The notes under the pieces are model-generated. The model saw only the letters and a list, made by a program, of their open reading frames with translations. It searched no databases and had not been told where the DNA came from. DNA of 24,477 nucleotides from Paludihabitans sp045133675 (GTDB taxonomy: Bacteria; Bacillota; Clostridia; Oscillospirales; Ruminococcaceae): assembly GCA_045133675.1 (NCBI GenBank), contig JBGUUS010000142.1, positions 1 through 24,477 on the forward strand. The letters are read 5' to 3'. Below, one piece after another: positions 1-7,996 of this stretch (its first letter is position 1; every line of letters begins with the position of its first letter). Both the position numbers and the translations under genes were made by a program.

Positions 1-278
1 CTTTTAAAATACGTTGTGAACTCTTCGGGAACGATTTTGTCCTGTGCAACAACACAGAAAGACGCTTTATCCGCGCTGCGGACCGCATCGATCTTGTGAC
101 CTTCGAGCGCACTGTGGAAATACAGCTTGTCACCGTCACAGACATAGCTCAGCGGCAGCGCGTACGGATAGCCGTCGTCACCGATCAAAGCCAAAACGCC
201 GGACGTTGCCGTTTCGAGGATGGTGCGCGTTTCTTCCTCAGGAAGAATCTGCTTTTGGCGGCGCATCGGACGGAACAT
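1..278 (-). CDS. Pyridoxamine 5'-phosphate oxidase family protein (NimA-like), 3' end off the window
   Basis: Ninety-two codons are visible from an ATG at 278, beginning MFRPMRRQKQILPEEE; the C-terminus lies beyond base 1. The pattern GVLALIGDDGYPYALPLSY followed by LYFHSALEGHKIDA is typical of the split-barrel flavin-binding PNPOx-like family that includes NimA nitroimidazole reductases, where the first strand and the HxAxxGxK loop contact FMN. The start is supported by GGAGTG about 6 bp upstream. It begins 12 bp after the alpha-mannosidase stop, so the two are probably cotranscribed. The true substrate is unknown; members reduce small organic molecules or bind flavin or haem. The family call is firm and the function is not. 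Confidence 0.85.
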   Translation of the reverse strand, partial: MFRPMRRQKQILPEEETRTILETATSGVLALIGDDGYPYALPLSYVCDGDKLYFHSALEGHKIDAVRSADKASFCVVAQDKIVPEEFTTYFK

Positions 279-290
279 GGAAAACACTCC

Positions 291-3200
291 TTAGTAGCTG
301 AATTTAACGGTCTTGATCTCGAACGGACGGAAGGAGAGTTTTACGCCGTCTTCATAAGCGGCTTCGCTCTGTACTTCCTCGAGCATATTGGTGATCTCAA
401 CCTTCTTGACGTCAAAGCCGGCTTTAACGGTAGCGTTTGCATACGTGCCTTCTGCTTCATACAGACGGGCGATGAATGCGTTTTCGCTGTCCTCGCACGG
501 TTTGATCGTCTCGATGATAACGTTTGCAGCGTCGATGCCCAGCAGCTTCGGCAGCTCGAATGCGCCTTTGGTGATGAGCGGACGGTAGTTCAACGCGTAT
601 GCCGGTTTGATAACGGTATCCGCATTGAATCCACCCATATGCGGCAGGAAGCTGTAAATTACGCGGTGAACGCCTGCATCGCCGCGCGGATCCGGACGGA
701 TGCCGCCTTTGTGCAGGGACAGACGCATCTTTCCGCCTTCAACAGAGATGCCGTATTTGCAGTCGTTGAGGATTGCACAGCCGTACTGCGTCTCGGAGAG
801 GTCGGAGTATTTGTGGTTTACAACCTCGAACATTGCCTGCTCGATCGCATTGTTGCGGGTGGTCGGTTTCATTGCGTAACCGAACTGGATCTCGTGGCGA
901 GCCTGACGTGCGAGGATGGAGGTGTCGAATGCCGTTTTGAGGAAGCGGCGTTTGTCGTGCCAATCCATCTCGGTGTCAAAGTCAACGCGGGCATCGTCTG
1001 CGTAGAAGATCATATCCTGGCGAACGGTGGAGAGCTCGGAGAGCTTGTACGTTCTGCGGATGCGGAATTCTACTGCGCCGTCAGCAACAACTTCTTCGCT
1101 CAAAAGCTCTGCACAGTCTTTGAATTTGCTCTGCAGGTCAGCGTCGATGTCCCAGTTGTCCCATGCGCTCGGAACGTCCTCTGCCATAAGGAAGGTGTTG
1201 AACGGCAGACCGTTTACGAGCTGGCGGCCGTTGCGGCGGTCGATAAAGGAAGCCATATAGCCTCTTTCGTCGAATTCAACCTCTGCAAACGGGGTGGTGA
1301 GCTTTCTGCCTTCATAAGTAAATGCAGAAGCGCCTTCCGGTGCTTTGCCGGTACGGTTCAGCGTTACAGAGCCCATTGCCGGGATCTTCAGGCCGGATAC
1401 TGCGAGAACTTCTTTGCCGTCGAGATCGGTGACGATCTGCTGTTTGACGCAGCCGCACGCTTCAACAGCGCCGTTTGCCGCATCCAGATAGAAGATATCG
1501 TCGCGCTCGAACGGCAGGAGGCTGACAACGGTGTCTTTGTTCTCTGCGCCGTCGCCTGCGATGAGGTTCTGTGCGATTGCGCCTGCTTTTTCGATGATCT
1601 CGGTGGTCTCGCGGTGAGACTGCTCGTGCGCGCTCTGGATGCACGTACCCGGGAGGATATCGTGGAACTGGTTGACGAGAAGGGTTTCCAGCAGCGGACG
1701 GATCGCTTCGTCGGAAGCCGGTTTGCCGTTTTTAACTGCGTCTGCAACGGTGAGGATCTCAGCGTTGTGGATTGCGGTCTCGGCAAGGCGGTTGTTGCGT
1801 TTGATCTGATGCTGGTTCGTCAGCGTACCGCGGTGCAGCTCGAGGTAGAGCTCGCCGGAGTATACGTTCGGATTAACGGTTTCTTTTTCCAGACGTTTCA
1901 TAAAGTCGGAAACGCTCATGTGCTCGGCTTTCGGACAGCCGTCGAGGTCTTTGACACGGCGTGCCATCTCGATCATCTCGAACATCGGTCCGCCGCCGCC
2001 GTCGCCCTGGCCATAGGAGATCAGACGGGAGTCGGAAACGGTCTTCTGCTGAACATAGTCCGGCGAGAGGCCGCGGCCTTCTACACGTGCGATCAGAGTC
2101 TTCGGATCCGGCCATACGTGCGTGCAGTTGAAGTGTACGAGAACGTCGGTGCCGTCGATGCCTTCCCAGACGAAGGTCTCATACGGGAATTTGTTTGTAT
2201 CGTTCCAGGAGAGCTTTGTGGTCAGGAAGTAGTCAACGCCGCAGCCTTTCATGATCTGCGGAATTGCAGCACTGTAACCGAAGGTATCCGGCAGCCAGAA
2301 GCAGTCGGAACGATAGTTGAAGTATTTGTCGGTGTAGCGCTGGCCCCAAAGGAACTGGCGGACCATCGATTCACCGGAGGTGATGTTGCAGTCACATTCA
2401 ACCCATACGCCGCCGTTCGGCTCATAGCGGCCTTCTGCGATCTTTTCACGCAGTTTTTCGAACAGCTCCGGATAATGGCGGCGCATCATTTCCAGATGAT
2501 AAGCCGAGCTCTGTACAAAGCGGTATTCCGGGAACTCTTCCATTAAAGCAAGCTGGTTTGCGTAGGTACGTGCACATTTTTTAACAGTCTCTGCGATGTC
2601 CCAGAGCCATGCGGTGTCCATGTGGCTGTGGCCGACGAGACCGACTTTCGGTGCGGACTCGGAGTTTTTCACAGCAAGGCACGGTGCCATGATCTCGCGT
2701 GCTTCAGCGAGAGCTGCGCGCCATACTTTTTCGTCGGTGTGTTCCGGCGAGTAGTAAACAACGTCGTGAACCTTTGCGAGGCAGTTGATTACGTCTGCGC
2801 GGCGGTAGCTGTTTTCGTCCATGCATTCAACAAGCTGGTTGAGTGCACGCAGGTCATAGATGAAGTCTGCGATATCCTGGTTTTTGGTGCAGATACCGAT
2901 GCGGTCGAACTCGTAGCGGTAATCCGGAACCGGGAAGGTCTCAAACGGCTGGGTGCCGATAACGTGATGGCCGGCATAGCCTTCGATCTCGATGTCGATC
3001 ACCTCGCCGCCTTTCGGTTCCAGGCGGAGCAGGTCGCAGTAGTGGTTGCCGTGGTCGGTCTCCGAGATTTTATACGCGAAGTTGCCGAACGGAATGCCGT
3101 TTACGATCAAAAACGACTCGTAGCTGCCGAAATGCGGGTAGATATACAGCGGTTTGCCGTCAAACTCCTGCGGAACGGTGTACTGACCTTTGAACCAGCA

Positions 3201-3404
3201 GTAAGAGCGCTCCGCACCCCAGAAATCGCCTTTGGCGACCGGAGTGAAAAGCGAATCGTCGGCCGGTGCACGGGAGAGGCGCTCTTTCGTCTCGTATTTT
3301 ACGACGTCAAGTGTGCCGATCTCCGTGAAAACGTAACGATCAAGCGTTTCTTCCAGCTGTTTCAGTTTGGAAAGCATACGCAGGATCTGCGGTTGATTCA
3401 GCAT
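291..3404 (-). CDS. Alpha-mannosidase, glycoside hydrolase family 38
   Basis: A 1037-residue retaining alpha-mannosidase, of normal length for bacterial GH38. It has the metal-binding GHSHMDTAW motif (His259, Asp263), the WLPDTFGYS motif whose Asp373 is both zinc ligand and expected nucleophile, and LHRGT (His524) before the helical middle and beta-sandwich C-terminal domains. No signal peptide is seen, so it should act in the cytoplasm. The frame stays open upstream to 3551, but the start MLNQPQ at 3404 has AAAGGAGG 7 bp upstream and lies downstream of the promoter, so the longer form is rejected. It diverges from a sugar ABC transporter, which suggests that imported mannosides are its substrate. 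The linkage preferred cannot be read from sequence. Confidence 0.93.
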   Translation of the reverse strand: MLNQPQILRMLSKLKQLEETLDRYVFTEIGTLDVVKYETKERLSRAPADDSLFTPVAKGDFWGAERSYCWFKGQYTVPQEFDGKPLYIYPHFGSYESFLIVNGIPFGNFAYKISETDHGNHYCDLLRLEPKGGEVIDIEIEGYAGHHVIGTQPFETFPVPDYRYEFDRIGICTKNQDIADFIYDLRALNQLVECMDENSYRRADVINCLAKVHDVVYYSPEHTDEKVWRAALAEAREIMAPCLAVKNSESAPKVGLVGHSHMDTAWLWDIAETVKKCARTYANQLALMEEFPEYRFVQSSAYHLEMMRRHYPELFEKLREKIAEGRYEPNGGVWVECDCNITSGESMVRQFLWGQRYTDKYFNYRSDCFWLPDTFGYSAAIPQIMKGCGVDYFLTTKLSWNDTNKFPYETFVWEGIDGTDVLVHFNCTHVWPDPKTLIARVEGRGLSPDYVQQKTVSDSRLISYGQGDGGGGPMFEMIEMARRVKDLDGCPKAEHMSVSDFMKRLEKETVNPNVYSGELYLELHRGTLTNQHQIKRNNRLAETAIHNAEILTVADAVKNGKPASDEAIRPLLETLLVNQFHDILPGTCIQSAHEQSHRETTEIIEKAGAIAQNLIAGDGAENKDTVVSLLPFERDDIFYLDAANGAVEACGCVKQQIVTDLDGKEVLAVSGLKIPAMGSVTLNRTGKAPEGASAFTYEGRKLTTPFAEVEFDERGYMASFIDRRNGRQLVNGLPFNTFLMAEDVPSAWDNWDIDADLQSKFKDCAELLSEEVVADGAVEFRIRRTYKLSELSTVRQDMIFYADDARVDFDTEMDWHDKRRFLKTAFDTSILARQARHEIQFGYAMKPTTRNNAIEQAMFEVVNHKYSDLSETQYGCAILNDCKYGISVEGGKMRLSLHKGGIRPDPRGDAGVHRVIYSFLPHMGGFNADTVIKPAYALNYRPLITKGAFELPKLLGIDAANVIIETIKPCEDSENAFIARLYEAEGTYANATVKAGFDVKKVEITNMLEEVQSEAAYEDGVKLSFRPFEIKTVKFSY

Positions 3405-3468
3405 AATGTATCCTCCTTTATTGCCGAAAACGGGTCTGGCATCAAAAGGTGCCGAACCCTCTGCATAC

Positions 3469-3497
3469 ATTGTACCAACCTTATAGAGGTAATGCAA
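3469..3497 (-). promoter_or_regulatory. Promoter of the alpha-mannosidase gene
   Basis: Reading leftward there is TTGCAT, a 17-bp spacer, then TACAAT, with transcription predicted to start near 3462. It lies about 60 bp upstream of the chosen mannosidase start. Confidence 0.65.
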
Positions 3498-3500
3498 GAA

Positions 3501-3514
3501 AAATCGAACGATTT
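3501..3514. promoter_or_regulatory. Palindromic operator candidate between divergent promoters
   Basis: AAATCG and CGATTT form a perfect inverted repeat around AA. It sits in the gap between the two outward-facing -35 boxes (3492-3497 leftward, 3518-3523 rightward). A repressor or activator bound here could control the mannosidase and transporter together. No regulator gene is in the window. Confidence 0.5.
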
Positions 3515-3517
3515 GGG

Positions 3518-3545
3518 TTGACATTTGTGCGCAGTGTGCTATAAT
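3518..3545 (+). promoter_or_regulatory. Upstream promoter of the sugar transporter operon (P1)
   Basis: A perfect TTGACA, a 16-bp spacer and a perfect TATAAT. The predicted transcription start near 3552 gives a leader of about 370 nt before the first permease gene. Confidence 0.75.
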
Positions 3546-3551
3546 AATCAA

Positions 3552-3666
3552 GTCTAATACGTAAATAGAGAAATACCTTTACATAAAGAATGGAAAAGTT
3601 ACAAGGCCCGGGAAGAATCCGGTTGAAAACTCCTCTTTGGTCGCATAATTTCAGATGCGCTTTTTC
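3552..3666 (+). ncRNA. Possible short leader RNA or attenuator ending at a weak terminator
   Basis: A transcript from P1 would reach a small hairpin (CGCAT 3642-3646, ATGCG 3655-3659) followed by CTTTTTC, giving an RNA of about 115 nt. Inside it CCGG at about 3608-3611 can pair with CCGG at 3619-3622. It resembles no riboswitch family I can name. It could be a conditional terminator or only untranslated leader. Confidence 0.3.
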
Positions 3667-3684
3667 ACTTCATTCCTGTCCGAA

Positions 3685-3724
3685 TCATAATAATTAAGAG
3701 ATTATGAAGGGTTTTCGTCATAAT
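3685..3724. repeat. Inverted and direct repeats of TCATAAT
   Basis: TCATAAT at 3685-3691 is inverted as ATTATGA at 3701-3707 (9-bp spacer) and repeated directly at 3718-3724. A wider pair, TGTCCGA at 3677-3683 and TCGGACA at 3783-3789, brackets this block and the P2 -35 box. These are possible regulator sites; no protein can be assigned. Confidence 0.35.
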
Positions 3725-3769
3725 AGCTAACTGGACGAGAAATTATTTAGTGTTTTTGCGAAAAAAGTC

Positions 3770-3798
3770 TTGCAAAATCAAATCGGACATAGTATTAT
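3770..3798 (+). promoter_or_regulatory. Second promoter of the sugar transporter operon (P2)
   Basis: TTGCAA, a 17-bp spacer and TATTAT, about 125 bp before the first permease start. Just downstream GCGCA-ACG-TGCGC (about 3816-3828) could be a small operator or hairpin. Confidence 0.55.
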
Positions 3799-3922
3799 AT
3801 AGTTACGAAATACGAGCGCAACGTGCGCGTTTTGCATAACAAACAAATAGGTAAGGGGATTTGTGGATCTGTGCGAACCCGAAGGGTGCTCGTAAATTTT
3901 ATGTAAGAATAGGAGTGAAGAC

Positions 3923-4876
3923 ATGGCAAAGGCTAAAGCTGCTAAAATCAAGGGCAAAAAGTTTACGTTCGATGATCTTGAGCTCTTGCTGTTATCCTTG
4001 CCAACGGTAATCTGGTTCCTGGTTTTCGCTTACCTCCCGATGTTCGGTGTTTTGATCGCATTCAAAACCTGGCGTGTTAAAGGCGACTTCATCTCGACCT
4101 TTATGGCTAATGATTGGGTTGGTTTCAAAAACTTTGAGTTCCTCTTTTCCACCAATATTGCGTTGGACTCCCTCCGCAATACTCTTCTGTACAACATCGC
4201 GTTCATCTGCCTCGGCGTTATCATTCCGGTAACCCTGGCTCTCATGATCAACCAGCTGTACAGCCAGAAACTCGCGAAAGTATGTCAGACTGCAATGTTC
4301 CTTCCGCACTTCATGTCGTGGGTCGTTGTATCTTACTTCGTATTCGCATTCTTCTCCGGCGACAAAGGCTTCATCAACAACATCCTCGAGTCCATGGGTG
4401 CTGAAACCGTTTCTTGGTACGGCGAAGACGCACTCGGCTTCTGGCCGTTCCTGCTGATTATCGTTAACCAGTGGAAAGGCATGGGCTACGGCATGGTCGT
4501 TTACCTGGCTACCATCACCGGTATCGATTCTACTTACTACGAAGCAGCTGTTATCGACGGCGCTTCCAAATGGCAGCAGATCACGAAGATCACGCTCCCG
4601 CTGCTCAAACAGATCATCATCATCATGTTCATCATGGCAGTTGGTCGTATCTTCAACTCTGACTTCGGTCTGTTCTACAACGTTCCGAAAGCCACCTCTC
4701 AGCTCTATCCGGCTACCCGTACGCTGGACGTCTACATTTACGACGCGCTGAAAAACCTCAGCAACATTCCGATGTCTTCTGCAGCAGCTCTCTTCCAGTC
4801 CGTTGCCGGCTGTATCACCATCATGATCGCCAACGCAATCGTAACGAAGATTGACGCTGACAGTGCATTCTTCTAA
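3923..4876 (+). CDS. Sugar ABC transporter permease, LplB/UgpA type
   Basis: A 317-residue inner-membrane permease with a Lys-rich cytoplasmic N-terminus and about six hydrophobic segments. The EAA loop that docks the ATPase is clear: YEAAVIDGASKWQQITKITL, near residues 210-230. This layout matches the LplB/UgpA/MalF-type permeases of carbohydrate uptake systems in Firmicutes. AGGAGTG stands about 8 bp before the ATG. It is the first gene of a three-gene operon (permease, permease, binding protein) and lies 15 bp before its partner. It forms a heterodimeric channel with the next gene product. The transported sugar is inferred from the divergent mannosidase, not shown by the protein. Confidence 0.92.
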   Translation: MAKAKAAKIKGKKFTFDDLELLLLSLPTVIWFLVFAYLPMFGVLIAFKTWRVKGDFISTFMANDWVGFKNFEFLFSTNIALDSLRNTLLYNIAFICLGVIIPVTLALMINQLYSQKLAKVCQTAMFLPHFMSWVVVSYFVFAFFSGDKGFINNILESMGAETVSWYGEDALGFWPFLLIIVNQWKGMGYGMVVYLATITGIDSTYYEAAVIDGASKWQQITKITLPLLKQIIIIMFIMAVGRIFNSDFGLFYNVPKATSQLYPATRTLDVYIYDALKNLSNIPMSSAAALFQSVAGCITIMIANAIVTKIDADSAFF

Positions 4877-4891
4877 GGAGGTGAACGAGTA

Positions 4892-5824
4892 ATGGCTAAA
4901 AAAGAAAAGAAAGTTCTGGAAGGTCTTGCGAAGTTTAACCGCATCAAATGGCCGACCAACATCCTGTTCTCTGCAATCTTTATTTTTCTCGGTTTCGCTT
5001 GCGTTATTCCGTTGATCTTCGTCATTATCATTTCGTTCACTGCTGACGAGTCCATCGTTCAGAACGGTTATTCGTTCTTCCCGACTGAATGGTCGTTTAA
5101 AGCGTATGAAATGCTTTGGAATTCCAAAGACCAGATCATCAACTCCACCGGCGTTTCCCTGTTTGTTACCATCGTTGGTACTCTCATTGGCTTGTTCCTG
5201 AACGCATCTATGGGTTACGTTCTCTCCAGAAAGGCTTTCAAACTCAGAAACCTCTGGACCTGGATCGTATTCATCCCGATGATCTTCAGCGGCGGTATGG
5301 TTGCTTCTTACATCATCATCACCCAGCTGCTCAACATCGATGATACCCTGCTCGTTCTGATCCTGCCGGGTGCTGTTGCTTCCTACAACATCATCATCTT
5401 CCGTACGTTCTTCACCACCACCGTACCGGACTCCCTGATTGAATCCGGTAAGATCGACGGCGCTTCCCAGCTGCGTATCTTCTTCCAGATCGTTCTTCCG
5501 ATCTCGCTGCCGGCAATCGCAACGATCGGCCTGTTCCTTACCTTCGGTTACTGGAACGACTGGTGGCAGGCATTCATGTACATCACGGATAAAGCGCTTT
5601 GGCCGCTGCAGTTCGTTCTGGTTCAGATCGAAAAACAGATGGACTTCCTTACTTCCTCTGCTCAGTACATGGGCATGGCAGCTTGGGAACTCAAAGCGAT
5701 GCTTCCGGAAGACGGTATGCGTATGGCTCTCGTAGTAGTCGTTGTACTCCCGATCGCTTGCTCTTACCCGTTCTTCCAGAGATACTTCGTTGGCGGTCTT
5801 ACCGTCGGCGCAGTAAAAGGTTAA
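4892..5824 (+). CDS. Sugar ABC transporter permease, LplC/UgpE (MalG) type
   Basis: A 310-residue partner permease. The N-terminus is charged, about six membrane spans follow, and the EAA loop reads LIESGKIDGASQLRIFFQIV near residues 186-205. The C-terminus ends FFQRYFVGGLTVGAVKG, a hallmark of the MalG/LplC branch. A very strong AAGGAGGTG ribosome site precedes the ATG, immediately after the first permease stop. It should pair with the LplB-like subunit in the cytoplasmic membrane and take sugar from the lipoprotein encoded next. No nucleotide-binding subunit is encoded here, as is common for this class in Firmicutes, where a shared MsmK-type ATPase is used. Confidence 0.92.
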   Translation: MAKKEKKVLEGLAKFNRIKWPTNILFSAIFIFLGFACVIPLIFVIIISFTADESIVQNGYSFFPTEWSFKAYEMLWNSKDQIINSTGVSLFVTIVGTLIGLFLNASMGYVLSRKAFKLRNLWTWIVFIPMIFSGGMVASYIIITQLLNIDDTLLVLILPGAVASYNIIIFRTFFTTTVPDSLIESGKIDGASQLRIFFQIVLPISLPAIATIGLFLTFGYWNDWWQAFMYITDKALWPLQFVLVQIEKQMDFLTSSAQYMGMAAWELKAMLPEDGMRMALVVVVVLPIACSYPFFQRYFVGGLTVGAVKG

Positions 5825-5848
5825 TCACCTTTACTTCATTGTAATATT

Positions 5849-5865
5849 TAATCCGATACGGATTA
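5849..5865 (+). promoter_or_regulatory. Intercistronic stem-loop before the binding-protein gene
   Basis: TAATCCG and CGGATTA form a perfect 7-bp stem with loop ATA. No T-run follows, so it is not a good terminator. It lies in the 72-bp gap between the second permease and the binding protein. It may protect the downstream mRNA segment so that binding protein is made in excess over permease. Confidence 0.45.
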
Positions 5866-5896
5866 GATATAGAAAATTTTATAGGAGGATTTCACT

Positions 5897-7375
5897 ATGA
5901 AAGGCAAAATCAAACTTTTGTCCCTTCTCCTCGCTCTCGCGATGGTAGCTTCCATGTTCGTAGCATGTGACGAAGCTCCGGCTCAGCAGGGCGGCGAAGG
6001 CGAAGGCGACGCTGTCGTTCAGATCGACTGGTGGCACTGGGGTACTGAACCGACTAACACCGTTGACGCTATCAAAGCACTCAACGAGAAATCTGCAGCT
6101 GACATCGGCGTTACTGTAGACTTCAAATTCCAGGCAACTGCAGACAAAACTCAGACTGCTCTTGCTACTGGCGAAAAAGGCGACGTAGTATTCACCTGCT
6201 CTTGGTGGTGCAACTACCTGCAGACCGCTCAGAAAGGTCAGCTCGCTGACATCTCTGCAGAGGTTAAAAAATACGACGACCTTATGGCTCTCGTTCCGGA
6301 TTGGGCTTGGGACGCTGTTACCGTTAACGGCGGCATCTACGCAGTTCCGGTTATGAAAGACTCTGCTGCTCAGCAGTTCTGGCTGATCAACAAAGACTTC
6401 GTTCAGGATGCAGCTGGCGTTACCGACGCTGAGCTCGACACCATGGGCAAACAGCTCTCCACCGTTACCCCGATCCTGCAGAAAGTTAAAGCTTACGCAG
6501 ACGCTAACGGCGGCGTTTACAACAACGGCCTCACCGCAGCTTTCAACTACAACAAAGCTGGTCTGAACGGCTATCACAACGGCTGGGATATGGTTGGTCC
6601 GTCCTCCATCGGCGACAACCAGGACGAAGCTGGCGTTAAAATTGAATGGGCTTACGACGACGAAGAAGTTATCGCAAACCTCAAAGAATCCGCTATGTGG
6701 TATGCAACTGGCCTCGTTAACCAGGACTGCGCACAGATCGACACTGAGCCGTCTGATTACTGCGTAGCTACTGCACAGGGCTGGTACGGCGCTGAGCTCT
6801 CTTCTTGGGGCCAGGGCAAAGACTACAAAGTAGTTATCCGTCAGAGAAACAAAGCATTTGCTAACCGCGCTTCCGTTATCGGCGCTTGCAACGGCGTATT
6901 CGCTAACTCCGAGCACCTCGAAGCAGCTGTTAAATACATTGCTTACTGCTCCACCAACGCTGACTACCGCAACATGCTCGCTTACGGCGCTCCGGAACTC
7001 GACTGGAAAGACAACGGCGATGGCACCATCACCAAAGTTGACGACGACTGGTCTCCGGGATCCTTCGCTCAGGCAGCTACTTGGATCATGAAACCGGCTG
7101 CTCCGGCTCCGGCTACCATGTACCAGGACATCGAGAAAATGTCCAAGAACGCTTCTGCTTCCGAGCTCATGGGCTTCACCTTTGATATCGCAGCAGTAGA
7201 GAACGAGATCGCAGCAGTTGACTCTGCTATGTCTCAGTACACCAACGGCCTCCTCTGCGGCACCTACACCGATGTTGACGCTACTCTCGCTGAAATGAGA
7301 GCAGCTGCTGAGGCTGCTGGCCTCCAGAAACTCATCGACGCAGTTACCGAGCAGGTTAACGCTTACCTCGGCTAA
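5897..7375 (+). CDS. Extracellular sugar-binding lipoprotein of the ABC transporter
   Basis: A 492-residue solute-binding protein. Residues 1-23 are a lipoprotein signal peptide (MKGKIKLLSLLLALAM...), and the lipobox FVAC places the lipidated cysteine at Cys24. A short acidic linker leads to the mature domain, which opens DWWHWGTEPT and is rich in Trp and Tyr, as expected for a type I oligosaccharide-binding fold. AGGAGG stands 8 bp before the ATG. The gene has strongly biased codons (GCT, GTT, AAC, AAA), suggesting high expression. It ends the transporter operon just before a strong terminator and should deliver the ligand, possibly a mannoside, to the two permeases. Confidence 0.9.
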   Translation: MKGKIKLLSLLLALAMVASMFVACDEAPAQQGGEGEGDAVVQIDWWHWGTEPTNTVDAIKALNEKSAADIGVTVDFKFQATADKTQTALATGEKGDVVFTCSWWCNYLQTAQKGQLADISAEVKKYDDLMALVPDWAWDAVTVNGGIYAVPVMKDSAAQQFWLINKDFVQDAAGVTDAELDTMGKQLSTVTPILQKVKAYADANGGVYNNGLTAAFNYNKAGLNGYHNGWDMVGPSSIGDNQDEAGVKIEWAYDDEEVIANLKESAMWYATGLVNQDCAQIDTEPSDYCVATAQGWYGAELSSWGQGKDYKVVIRQRNKAFANRASVIGACNGVFANSEHLEAAVKYIAYCSTNADYRNMLAYGAPELDWKDNGDGTITKVDDDWSPGSFAQAATWIMKPAAPAPATMYQDIEKMSKNASASELMGFTFDIAAVENEIAAVDSAMSQYTNGLLCGTYTDVDATLAEMRAAAEAAGLQKLIDAVTEQVNAYLG

Positions 7376-7414
7376 TCTTTAAGATTGCTTTAGTAAGAGT
7401 ACGATGTACAAATG

Positions 7415-7446
7415 AAAAAGGTCACCCTTCGGGGTGACCTTTTTTG
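7415..7446 (+). terminator. Rho-independent terminator of the transporter operon
   Basis: GGTCACCC and GGGTGACC pair around a TTCG loop. The stem is extended by flanking A and T runs and ends in six T residues. Confidence 0.95.
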
Positions 7447-7450
7447 TTGT

Positions 7451-7604
7451 GTAAAAAAACTTCCTTGAAAAGGGAGGGGGACCGCCGTATGGCGGTGGTG
7501 GGATAAAAGAGAATACGCACAGATTTATAGTTGTTGCGCTGAACGGAATCCCTCAGTCAAAATCTTCGATTTTGCCAGCTCCTTTAACAAGGAAGCTTTT
7601 TTAC
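7451..7604. repeat. Foldback repeat element with 30-bp terminal inverted repeats (MITE-like)
   Basis: Bases 7451-7480 and the reverse complement of 7575-7604 match at about 24 of 30 positions without gaps, both starting GTAAAAAA followed by CTTCCTTG. Each arm carries its own hairpin: ACCGCC-GTAT-GGCGGT at 7481-7496 and CAAAATC-TTC-GATTTTG at 7558-7574. No coding frame is evident. The shape fits a small non-autonomous element or a dispersed intergenic repeat. Confidence 0.7.
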
Positions 7605-7616
7605 TGCGCAAAATGA

Positions 7617-7641
7617 ACCCTCCCTTGAAAAGGGAGGTTCA
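7617..7641. repeat. Extra palindromic copy of the repeat core at the DUF559 stop codon
   Basis: TCCCTTGAAAAGGGAGG here differs by one base from the core inside the left arm of the neighbouring foldback element. The palindrome extends outward with one bulged base. The leftward DUF559 gene ends within it, so it may also act as that gene's terminator, though the following T-run is short. Confidence 0.6.
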
Positions 7642-7992
7642 GATTCGGCTATTCACGATTTGATCGATATAATCACAGACGCCGTCGAAATTTTCGCGTA
7701 CAGCATTGTTGGGAATTCGTATAACAAGAAGATCCCATTGCGCCAAATATGCGCTGCGGTTCTCGTCATATTTTATCGCATCTTCGCTGTAGTGCTGTGA
7801 TCCGTCCAGTTCAATCACCAATTTTGCCTTTGAACAGTAGAAATCGACAATGTACGGTCCGATAACTTTCTGTCGCAGAAAACGCGGCTGGTAGTTATGG
7901 AGATACTGATACCATAGGTGTTTTTCTTCCGGAGTCATCGATTTGCGCAGAGCTCGCGCCATAGGCGTAAGCGATTTATTATGCTTCTCCAT
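7639..7992 (-). CDS. DUF559 (Vsr-like fold) endonuclease-domain protein
   Basis: A 117-residue protein. LRKSMTPEEKHLW is followed by FLRQKVIGPYIVDFYC and then LVIELDGSQHYSEDAIKYD, the typical DUF559/COG2852 signature. The family is related to PD-(D/E)XK and very-short-patch-repair nucleases, with Asp in VDFYC and Glu/Asp in IELDG as probable metal ligands. The start MEKHNK at 7992 is 4 bp after the alanine racemase stop, with AGGT upstream; a longer frame would overlap alr and is rejected. Its biological role is not established. Its stop lies in a palindromic repeat shared with the adjacent foldback element. Confidence 0.82.
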   Translation of the reverse strand: MEKHNKSLTPMARALRKSMTPEEKHLWYQYLHNYQPRFLRQKVIGPYIVDFYCSKAKLVIELDGSQHYSEDAIKYDENRSAYLAQWDLLVIRIPNNAVRENFDGVCDYIDQIVNSRI

Positions 7993-7996
7993 TCGT

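Noticed and set aside
96..2546. 816-residue open frame opposite the alpha-mannosidase
   Set aside because: No ribosome site or family features; it is an antisense shadow produced by the codon bias of a recognised GH38 gene.
3405..3551. 49-residue N-terminal extension of the alpha-mannosidase
   Set aside because: It would cover the mannosidase promoter and operator and has no ribosome site, whereas AAAGGAGG precedes the start at 3404.
3816..3828. GCGCA-ACG-TGCGC as a catabolite-repression (cre) site
   Set aside because: It lacks the conserved cre pattern (TGNAANCG...). Kept only as a possible minor operator or hairpin.
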